Part shown: positions 44,619 to 50,381 of the stretch, piece after piece
Layout: each line of letters starts with the position of its first letter
How positions within the stretch are numbered: the first letter of the stretch is position 1
Assembly: GCA_945901845.1 (NCBI GenBank)
Contig: CAMDLR010000013.1
Span: 1 to 50,381 of the forward strand
DNA: 50,381 nucleotides
Direction of reading: 5' to 3'
DNA from: Sediminibacterium ginsengisoli
GTDB lineage: Bacteria; Bacteroidota; Bacteroidia; Chitinophagales; Chitinophagaceae
The notes under the pieces: model-generated
Seen by the model: the letters and a program-made list of their open reading frames with translations, nothing else
Database searches by the model: none
Told to the model about the DNA's origin: nothing
Position numbers and translations under genes: made by a program

Positions 44619-45461
44619 ATGGCGTCTATTCAAACCCTAAAAGATACGGCTACTCAAGTTAGAAGAGATATTGTTAGAATGGTGCATGGTGTTCAGTGCG
44701 GACATCCTGGTGGATCTCTTGGTTGTACTGATTTTTTAACGGCGCTGTATTTTAATACCCTAGACCATAATCCTGCATTTTCTATGGACGGAAAGGGTGA
44801 AGACTTGTTTTTCTTATCCAATGGTCATATTTCTCCAGTATTTTATTCAGTTCTTGCAAGATCTGGCTATTTTGAAGTGAGCGAACTTGGAACTTTTAGA
44901 AAATTAAATACCCGTTTACAAGGTCACCCAACTACACACGAACATCTACCTGGTGTAAGAATCGCTAGTGGATCACTTGGTCAGGGCATGAGTGTTGCCA
45001 TTGGTGCAGCACTTTCTAAAAAAATTAATGGTGATGCTAAGCTTGTGTATTGCTTACATGGCGATGGCGAATTACAAGAAGGACAAATTTGGGAATCAGT
45101 GATGTTTGCGGCGCATAACAATTGCGATAATTTAATTGCGACCATCGATGTGAATGGTCAACAAATTGACGGCCCTACTAAAAAAGTAATGAACCTAGAC
45201 AGTTTACGCGCCAAATTTGAGGCATTTAACTGGACTGTTATTGATATGGATGGTAACAATATGGAAGACGTTGTTGCAACACTTGATAAAGCAAAATCAC
45301 TTACCGGTCAAGGAAAGCCTATCTGTATTTTAATGAAAACAGAAATGGGTAAAGGTATTAGCTTTATGGAAGGCACGCATGAGTGGCATGGCATTGCACC
45401 TAACGATGCGCAACTTGCAGACGCCCTTTCTCAATTACCAAAAACACTGGGTGATTACTAA
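44619..45461 (+). CDS. Transketolase, N-terminal (ThDP pyrophosphate) subunit
   Basis: A 280-residue protein that covers only the N-terminal third to half of transketolase. Motifs: VQCGHPGGSLGCTDFLTALYF, LSNGHISPVFYSVLARSGYF, GSLGQGMSVAIGAALSKK and the ThDP motif GDGELQEGQIWESVMFAAHNN through VNGQQIDG. It needs a separate C-terminal subunit for activity; in split-transketolase genomes that gene normally follows directly, but here the next gene is a convergent permease whose stop overlaps this one. TATCTTCG (44594-44601), a one-mismatch -7 box, precedes the ATG at 44619. Confidence 0.93.
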   Translation: MASIQTLKDTATQVRRDIVRMVHGVQCGHPGGSLGCTDFLTALYFNTLDHNPAFSMDGKGEDLFFLSNGHISPVFYSVLARSGYFEVSELGTFRKLNTRLQGHPTTHEHLPGVRIASGSLGQGMSVAIGAALSKKINGDAKLVYCLHGDGELQEGQIWESVMFAAHNNCDNLIATIDVNGQQIDGPTKKVMNLDSLRAKFEAFNWTVIDMDGNNMEDVVATLDKAKSLTGQGKPICILMKTEMGKGISFMEGTHEWHGIAPNDAQLADALSQLPKTLGDY

Positions 45462-46669
45462 CTTTTTAAGGATAACAATTGTTGGCTTGCTTTTTTAGCA
45501 GGAATCCATGCGGCCAAGAGCGCAATTGCTTCAATGGTGGTAACTACGAGTATATAATCGGTAGCCATTAATTTTACAGGATAGTAATCGATAATAAAAC
45601 TACCGCCACCACCTAGCGTAATAATTTTAAATTTTAATTGCAGTAAGCAAATGATTGTGCCGAGTGCTGTTCCAATAAAAGTGCCTACCCCTGCAAGCAC
45701 TAGCCCTTCAGTAATAAATATTTTTTGAATGAGCGCAGTGCTTGAACCCATGGCCCTTAGTACTGCAATATCTTTTTGCTTTTCTAATACAAGCATTGTA
45801 AGTGCGCCAATCATATTAAATGCTGCAACAATTAATATCAAACTTAGGATGCCATAAATGATCCACTTTTCCATTTGCATGACAGCATATAAATTTTTGT
45901 TTTGCTCGTAACGCGTTTCAACTGTAAAATTTTTACCTATTGCATGTTGGATGGCTGCTTTTATTTTTTCGGGACGTCCATTAATTTTCAATTCTAGACC
46001 ACTCACTTGATTTGGCGTCATGGAAAGCATGTACCTCAAGAAATCAATATTGGTGAAAATAAATTTGTTGTCAAATTCTTGTTGTACTGCAAAGACGCCC
46101 TTTGCTGTTATATTAAATGCAAACATGCCATCTACGGCATCAAAACCCGCGCCTTTATTAGGCGTATAGAGCGTTAATGGAAATCCACCTTTTGTAACAT
46201 CGACACCTACCGCATTTTCGATGCCTGCACCCATCACAATGCCTGGGTTTTGAACATCACCCATTTCATAAACACCTCTTACAATATGTTTTCCAATATT
46301 ATTGGTGCTTGCAAAAACACTATCTACACCTTTAACAACAACAATACTCTGGTAGTCGCCATTGGCAAGCAATGCTTTTTCTTCAATGACTTTGCTAACT
46401 GCAGTAACACCTTCAATAGAAGTAATTTTATACACTGTATTGCTGTCCAGGGTTATTTGTTTCCCCTCCGCAGGAAGCACGCGCATGTCTGCATAAAAAT
46501 CGGTGTAGAGGCCTTTTACTAAATCTTCAAAGCCATTAAATACACTTAAAATAACAATGAGTGCAGCCGCGCCAACTGCAATTGCAGTAACGCTTACCCA
46601 TGCAATAATATTGATTGCACTTGTAGACTTTTTTGATTTAAAATAACGCCAAGCAAATAAATATTGCAC
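45458..46669 (-). CDS. FtsX/LolE-like ABC transporter permease
   Basis: A 403-residue permease with the MacB/LolCE topology: one N-terminal helix (about 18-45, INIIAWVSVTAIAVGAAALIVI), a large periplasmic domain (about 50-265) and three C-terminal helices (about 270-395). LEKQKDIAVLRAMGSSTALIQKIFITEGL is the conserved FtsX coupling region, read in two parts. It resembles LolC/LolE, which extract lipoproteins for transport to the outer membrane, but no LolD-type ATPase gene is adjacent. It lies 9 bp downstream of rbfA on the same strand. Confidence 0.9.
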   Translation of the reverse strand: MQYLFAWRYFKSKKSTSAINIIAWVSVTAIAVGAAALIVILSVFNGFEDLVKGLYTDFYADMRVLPAEGKQITLDSNTVYKITSIEGVTAVSKVIEEKALLANGDYQSIVVVKGVDSVFASTNNIGKHIVRGVYEMGDVQNPGIVMGAGIENAVGVDVTKGGFPLTLYTPNKGAGFDAVDGMFAFNITAKGVFAVQQEFDNKFIFTNIDFLRYMLSMTPNQVSGLELKINGRPEKIKAAIQHAIGKNFTVETRYEQNKNLYAVMQMEKWIIYGILSLILIVAAFNMIGALTMLVLEKQKDIAVLRAMGSSTALIQKIFITEGLVLAGVGTFIGTALGTIICLLQLKFKIITLGGGGSFIIDYYPVKLMATDYILVVTTIEAIALLAAWIPAKKASQQLLSLKS

Positions 46670-46678
46670 GAGACTAAA

Positions 46679-47119
46679 TTAATTTGATTCTTGAACCGCT
46701 TCATCACCATCGTTGAATGCTTCGTTAGCACCGTCTTTAGCACCATCAGATTCACCGGTAGCCTTTTTTTCGACATTGATTTGTTTAAATATCTCTTCCA
46801 TCTTAAACACATAATCTAGGGTGTCATCGTGGTAAAAATGTAATACTGGAATACGTCTAAACTGATGCTTTACACGGTCGGCTAGCTCCTTTTTGATCTC
46901 CCAGGCCCTAGACTCAATCACTTTCATCACTTCTTTAGCATCTGGAACCTGAAAAAGACTTAAGTAAATACGCGCCTCCAAAAGGTCGGGCGTTACCTTC
47001 ACGGATGAGATGGAAACCATACCACCGGCTATCATAGAAAGGTTTAGCCTTCTAAAAATATCATTCATTTCTTCCTGTATTGCTCCTGCTACCTGACGTT
47101 GACGTTTACCTTCCTCCAT
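46679..47119 (-). CDS. rbfA: 30S ribosome-binding factor RbfA
   Basis: Cold-shock-type factor that helps mature 16S rRNA in the 30S subunit. The 146-residue protein has the KH-like core (about 5-110): GKRQRQVAGAIQEEMNDIFRR, VSISSVKVTPDLLEARIYLS and the C-terminal RRIPVLHFYHDDTLDYVFKMEEI. An acidic, Asp/Glu/Ala-rich tail of about 30 residues (AKDGANEAFNDGDEAVQESN) follows. It leads a two-gene minus-strand unit with the permease and diverges from the ABC exporter over 64 bp. Confidence 0.95.
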   Translation of the reverse strand: MEEGKRQRQVAGAIQEEMNDIFRRLNLSMIAGGMVSISSVKVTPDLLEARIYLSLFQVPDAKEVMKVIESRAWEIKKELADRVKHQFRRIPVLHFYHDDTLDYVFKMEEIFKQINVEKKATGESDGAKDGANEAFNDGDEAVQESN

Positions 47120-47183
47120 GTTCTTTGCGTTTAATTGGCTGTAAAATTAGTTACTTTGCCTTGTTTTAACGATTTTATCATTT

Positions 47184-49013
47184 ATGAAGCGTTTTTCACG
47201 AATTCTGTTTTACCTCCGTACCCAAAAAAGGAATATTGTCCTTTACGTGGTGTTTAACCTGCTGTCCATCCTTTTTTCACTGGTTTCGCTGGCCATGCTG
47301 GCTCCATTTTTACAGCTTTTATTTGGTACCGAAAAACTCATCACAGCTAAACCTGTTATGGCGGGCGCAAGCTTATCTGCCGGAACCATTTTAAACTACC
47401 TTAAATATTTTATTTCTAGGCTCATCATTGAAGAAGGAACCGTGTATGCACTTGGTGCTATTTGTGGTATTATTATTACCGCTATTTTCTTTAAAAATTT
47501 ATTTACCTATTTGTCTTTTAGGGTGTTAGCACCTATGCGCAATTATGTAATGACAACGCTTCGTTCCGATTTGTATAAAAAATTATTAGACCTTCCTATT
47601 GGTTATTTTACAGAACAACGTAAGGGTGATATTATTAGTAGAATGAGTAACGATGCCAACGAAATTGAATGGAGTGTGATGAGTACCCTAGAAGGACTTA
47701 TTAAAGACCCGCTTAATATTTTAATCATTTTAATTTTCTTGGTTTTCCTAAGCCCCGTACTTTCTTTATTTTTACTCGTTCTACTTCCGGTAACCGGCTT
47801 TGTAATTGGGCGCCTGAGTAGAAGCCTAAAAAAACAATCAACAACATCCCAAGAAAAACTAGGAACACTTTTATCAATTTTAGACGAAACCCTTGGGGGA
47901 CTGAGGGTTATCAAGGCTTTCAATGCCGAAAAAATACTACTGCAAAAGTTTTTAGACAATAATAATGCGCTCAATCATATCCGCAATAAAATGAATTTTA
48001 GAAAAGATTTGGCATCGCCGATGTCCGAATTTTTAGGTGTGATTGTACTTTCTTGTATCTTATGGTTTGGTGGAAGACTGGTATTGAATAACCAAGCAAG
48101 TTTAGGACCAGAAAGTTTTATTACCTACATTTTATTTTTTACGCAAATCATTAATCCTGCAAAATCTTTATCCAGTTCTTTTTATAATGCACAAAGAGGC
48201 AGTGCTGCTATTGAAAGAATTGAAGAAATTTTAAAAGCGCCTGTTGCCATAGAAGACAAGCCTAATGCAACAGTTTTAGAAAATTTTGAGCACCGCATCG
48301 AGTTTAAAAATGTAAGTTTCTCTTACGACGATGCTACTATTTTAAAAAACATCAACCTCATTATTGAAAAAGGAAAAACAGTAGCACTGGTGGGTTCATC
48401 AGGTGCTGGTAAAAGTACCTTAGCAGATTTGATTCCGCGTTTTCATGACGTAACGGAAGGTGAGGTGCTCATTGATGGCATCAACATCAAAGACTATAGT
48501 TTACAAAGCGTTAGAGCTGCCATGGGCATTGTTACACAGGAGCCTATTTTATTTAATGATAGCATCGCACAAAATATTGCATTAGGCGTCCAAACAGCAA
48601 GCTCAGCAGCTATTACAGCCGCCGCTACTGTGGCCAACGCTGCAGCCTTTATTGAAAGCAAAGAAGATGGGTACGATGCAAATATTGGAGATAGAGGTAG
48701 CAAACTAAGTGGCGGTGAACGTCAACGTATTACCATTGCTAGGGCTATTTTAAAAAACCCACCCATTTTAATTTTAGATGAAGCTACATCATCACTCGAT
48801 ACAGAAAGTGAAAGACTGGTGCAAGACGCCATCAATAAAATGATGCAAAATAGAACCTCCATTGTTATTGCGCACAGACTATCTACCATCAGACACGCCG
48901 ATGAAATTATAGTATTGCAAAAAGGAGAAATTGCAGAACGCGGCACACACGACGCCTTACTTGCAAAGGGTGGTATATACAAAAGGCTTATTGATATGCA
49001 AGAAGTAAAATAA
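47184..49013 (+). CDS. MsbA-like ABC exporter (fused permease/ATPase)
   Basis: A 609-residue half-transporter. The type I ABC transmembrane domain with six helices spans about 15-340; the ATPase domain (about 365-605) has Walker A ALVGSSGAGKSTLADL, Q-loop VTQEP, signature KLSGGERQRITIARA, Walker B ILILDEATSSLD and the switch His in VIAHRLSTI. Arrangement and length are those of MsbA/lipid A flippases, and exporters of drugs or peptides share it, so the substrate is uncertain. A shortened -7-like TACTTTG (47152-47158) lies about 30 bp before the ATG. A hairpin terminator follows. Confidence 0.92.
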   Translation: MKRFSRILFYLRTQKRNIVLYVVFNLLSILFSLVSLAMLAPFLQLLFGTEKLITAKPVMAGASLSAGTILNYLKYFISRLIIEEGTVYALGAICGIIITAIFFKNLFTYLSFRVLAPMRNYVMTTLRSDLYKKLLDLPIGYFTEQRKGDIISRMSNDANEIEWSVMSTLEGLIKDPLNILIILIFLVFLSPVLSLFLLVLLPVTGFVIGRLSRSLKKQSTTSQEKLGTLLSILDETLGGLRVIKAFNAEKILLQKFLDNNNALNHIRNKMNFRKDLASPMSEFLGVIVLSCILWFGGRLVLNNQASLGPESFITYILFFTQIINPAKSLSSSFYNAQRGSAAIERIEEILKAPVAIEDKPNATVLENFEHRIEFKNVSFSYDDATILKNINLIIEKGKTVALVGSSGAGKSTLADLIPRFHDVTEGEVLIDGINIKDYSLQSVRAAMGIVTQEPILFNDSIAQNIALGVQTASSAAITAAATVANAAAFIESKEDGYDANIGDRGSKLSGGERQRITIARAILKNPPILILDEATSSLDTESERLVQDAINKMMQNRTSIVIAHRLSTIRHADEIIVLQKGEIAERGTHDALLAKGGIYKRLIDMQEVK

Positions 49014-49037
49014 TAGAAGTAACATAAATCAGCGCAT

Positions 49038-49073
49038 AAAAAAAGGGCTATCTAATTAAGACAGCCCTTTTTT
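49038..49073. terminator. Bidirectional terminator between ABC exporter and DksA-like gene
   Basis: The stem runs 49038-49053 with 49059-49073, loop AATTA, with A-run and T-run on opposite arms so that either strand ends in U residues. Position 49050/49062 is an A-C mismatch in plus RNA but a U-G pair in minus RNA, so it fits the minus-strand gene slightly better. Confidence 0.85.
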
Positions 49074-49094
49074 ATTATAGATCAAGATCTAAAT

Positions 49095-50321
49095 TTATTG
49101 TTGATCAGGACTTGGTTTTACTAGTCCTAATTTAGCTTCTAAGCTAAGCGTAGCATGCGGTACAGCGCGTAAACGTGCTTTATCAATTAACTTGCCCGTT
49201 ACTCTACAAATACCATATGTTTTGCTTTCAATACGCATGATTGATTTTTCGAGATGGTCGATGTACGTAATTTGACGGCTAGCCATTTGAGACAATTGCT
49301 CTCTTTCCATGCTCACACTTCCATCTTCCATAGTCATGTAACGTGCATCGTCATTGTCACCACCCATTTCATCTTTACGGGTAATTAAACCTTGCAAGTA
49401 TACAAGCTCTTTTTTGGCAGCTTCTAATTTTTTATTGATAAGCTCACGAAACTCGTTAAGTTCGGCATCGCTGTATTTAACGAGTGTTTGAGTACTTCTC
49501 GTCACAATTTGAACTCTTTTTTCTAATGGTGTATATCCAGGACTGTAAGGCACGCTAGACTTTGTATTTGTCTTTGGTAATTTTACATCCTTAATAGGTT
49601 CTAATGGTTTTCTCACCGGCTTTTTAGGCGGTGCTGGCGGCAATTTCACTTCCGGCTTTTTAGGCATTGGAGGAAGTGGCGTTGGTTTTGCTTTTACCAC
49701 TGGTGCAGGTGCTATTTTGGGAATTGGCTTACTAGGTAATACTACTTTGCCACCGGGTCTTACAGGTGCTGTTTTTACAATCACTTTTGGAGGAGGTGGT
49801 TTTACCGCTTTAACTGCCGCAACTTTTGCAGGTTTTACAGCTTTAGCAGGTGCCGCTGGCTTTGCCGCGGGTGCTGTTGGTTTAGCTGGAGCCGCCACTT
49901 TTTTTGCGGGTGCTGCTGCTTTAACAGGCGTAGGCGCTGCCTTAACAGGTACCGCTTTTTTTGCTGGAACCGCTGGCTTTGCTGGAGCTGCTACTTTTTT
50001 TGCAGGTGCTACTGGTTTAGCAGGTACTGCCTTTTTTACAGGCGCTGCTACTTTTTTAGCAGGTACTACAGGTTTAGCAGGTACTACTTTTTTTGCTGGT
50101 GCAGCCTTTTTTACGGGTGCTACTACTTTCTTAGCAGGTGCTACTTTTTTTGCAGGAGCCGCTTTTTTTACAGGTGCAGCTACTTTTTTAGCAGGTGCTG
50201 CTTTTTTGGCCGGAGCCGCCTTTTTAGCGGGAGCTGCTTTTTTGGCCGGAGCCGCCTTTTTAGCGGGAGCTGCTACTTTTTTAGCAGGTGCTGCTTTTGG
50301 GGCTGGTTTCTTTGTAGCCAT
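49095..50321 (-). CDS. DksA/TraR-like regulator with long PAKKA-repeat tail
   Basis: A 408-residue protein in two parts. Residues 1-about 180 are almost entirely Ala, Lys, Pro and Val, in PAKKA/PAKKV-type repeats like the C-terminal tail of histone H1; about 180-275 is Pro-rich and basic. Residues 282-408 resemble DksA/TraR: a coiled-coil pair (DAELNEFRELINKKLEAAKK, EREQLSQMASRQITYID) and the terminal YGICRVTGKLIDKARLRAVPH-type region. Only one of the four expected zinc Cys is present (Cys372); Thr, His and Ser positions replace the others. DksA acts through the RNA polymerase secondary channel; the tail would bind DNA or RNA nonspecifically (inference). Confidence 0.85.
   Translation of the reverse strand: MATKKPAPKAAPAKKVAAPAKKAAPAKKAAPAKKAAPAKKAAPAKKVAAPVKKAAPAKKVAPAKKVVAPVKKAAPAKKVVPAKPVVPAKKVAAPVKKAVPAKPVAPAKKVAAPAKPAVPAKKAVPVKAAPTPVKAAAPAKKVAAPAKPTAPAAKPAAPAKAVKPAKVAAVKAVKPPPPKVIVKTAPVRPGGKVVLPSKPIPKIAPAPVVKAKPTPLPPMPKKPEVKLPPAPPKKPVRKPLEPIKDVKLPKTNTKSSVPYSPGYTPLEKRVQIVTRSTQTLVKYSDAELNEFRELINKKLEAAKKELVYLQGLITRKDEMGGDNDDARYMTMEDGSVSMEREQLSQMASRQITYIDHLEKSIMRIESKTYGICRVTGKLIDKARLRAVPHATLSLEAKLGLVKPSPDQQ
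50198..50269. repeat. Tandem 36-bp repeat in the PAKKA coding region
   Basis: Two exact 36-bp copies (50198-50233 and 50234-50269), each encoding 12 residues of the Ala/Lys/Pro tail, sit within a wider imperfect array from about 49880 to 50300. Exact duplication suggests recent slippage or unequal exchange and likely length variation between strains. Confidence 0.85.
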
Positions 50322-50381
50322 ATTCTTGATGTTATGCTTGTTTAGTTATTGAAACTTTTAGCAAATGCTCATTTACGTCGA
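50322..50381. other. Upstream region of the DksA-like gene (window end)
   Basis: These last 60 bases lie upstream of the minus-strand start at 50321. I see no exact TAnnTTTG on the minus strand; the promoter may lie beyond the window. Confidence 0.3.

Noticed and set aside
49880..50300. Possible CRISPR array from regular repeats
   Set aside because: The repeats are contiguous, in frame and encode PAKKA units; there are no unique spacers.
49717..50352. 211-residue open frame on the plus strand opposite the PAKKA tail
   Set aside because: It is the antisense of a low-complexity repeat (Ala/Gly/Phe/Thr only) and lacks any domain; the minus-strand frame has the DksA-like domain.
1..50381. Mobile elements, prophage genes, toxin-antitoxin or defence clusters, tRNA or rRNA genes
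   Set aside because: Reading all gaps and frames showed no transposase, integrase, phage structural gene, cloverleaf or defence-type domain; content is housekeeping throughout.

Overview
The window looks like an ordinary chromosomal segment of a Bacteroidota bacterium, most likely Chitinophagaceae or a close relative (an inference from gene content, not a database match). The evidence is a type IX secretion (T9SS) sorting domain on a large surface protein, a PorE-like OmpA protein, bacterial PcrB, a class II (B12-dependent) ribonucleotide reductase, LytS/LytTR two-component genes, a DksA relative with a lysine-rich tail, a split transketolase, and promoters of the Bacteroidota type (TTTG, about 20 bp, then TAnnTTTG). 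Base composition is moderately AT-rich and even throughout. I see no IS element, prophage, CRISPR array, rRNA or tRNA. Genes are tightly packed and most lack an obvious Shine-Dalgarno sequence.

Layout. 1-2324: the 3' part of a PorE-like envelope protein, then dprA. 2369-9676: a plus-strand run of guaB, lnt, an alpha/beta hydrolase, a giant T9SS-sorted PKD/Ig-like protein and an SDR oxidoreductase, with gaps of 9 bp or less or short overlaps. 9704-16219: a sugar nucleotidyltransferase (-), glyA and a DUF4293 membrane protein (+), uvrA (-) and an ECF sigma factor (+). 16239-21942: a minus-strand run, read from the high end: unknown exported protein, DUF6427 membrane protein, purQ, a stand-alone DsbD-alpha-like protein, and a full DsbD. 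22090-27233: kup (+), LD-carboxypeptidase (-), metG (+). 27234-33131: gluconate-2-dehydrogenase-subunit-3-like protein and its GMC flavoprotein partner, then nrdJ (all -). 33523-36688: pcrB, an outer-membrane barrel protein and an unknown lipoprotein bracketed by long inverted repeats (+). 36778-39949: M28 peptidase and a LytTR regulator/LytS kinase pair (-). 40140-50321: dxs (+), scpA (-), an EamA transporter (+), frr (-), the N-terminal half of transketolase (+), an FtsX/LolE-type permease and rbfA (-), an MsbA-type ABC exporter (+), and the DksA-like protein with a PAKKA-repeat tail (-).

Functionally, most genes are housekeeping: nucleotide synthesis (guaB, purQ, nrdJ), one-carbon and isoprenoid metabolism (glyA, dxs), translation (metG, frr, rbfA), DNA repair, uptake and segregation (uvrA, dprA, scpA), and envelope biogenesis (lnt, msbA-like, FtsX-type permease, LD-carboxypeptidase, DsbD). 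I found no obvious new multi-gene defence or mobile system. The observations I rate highest are: a DsbD whose fused N-terminal domain has no cysteines while a CX4C-bearing stand-alone alpha domain is encoded just upstream; the unknown lipoprotein gene set between two large hairpins; the DksA-like protein with a histone-H1-like tail and a degenerate zinc site; a GMC oxidoreductase with a CX2CX2CX3C cluster motif; and a guaB promoter that places transcription initiation at the start codon.
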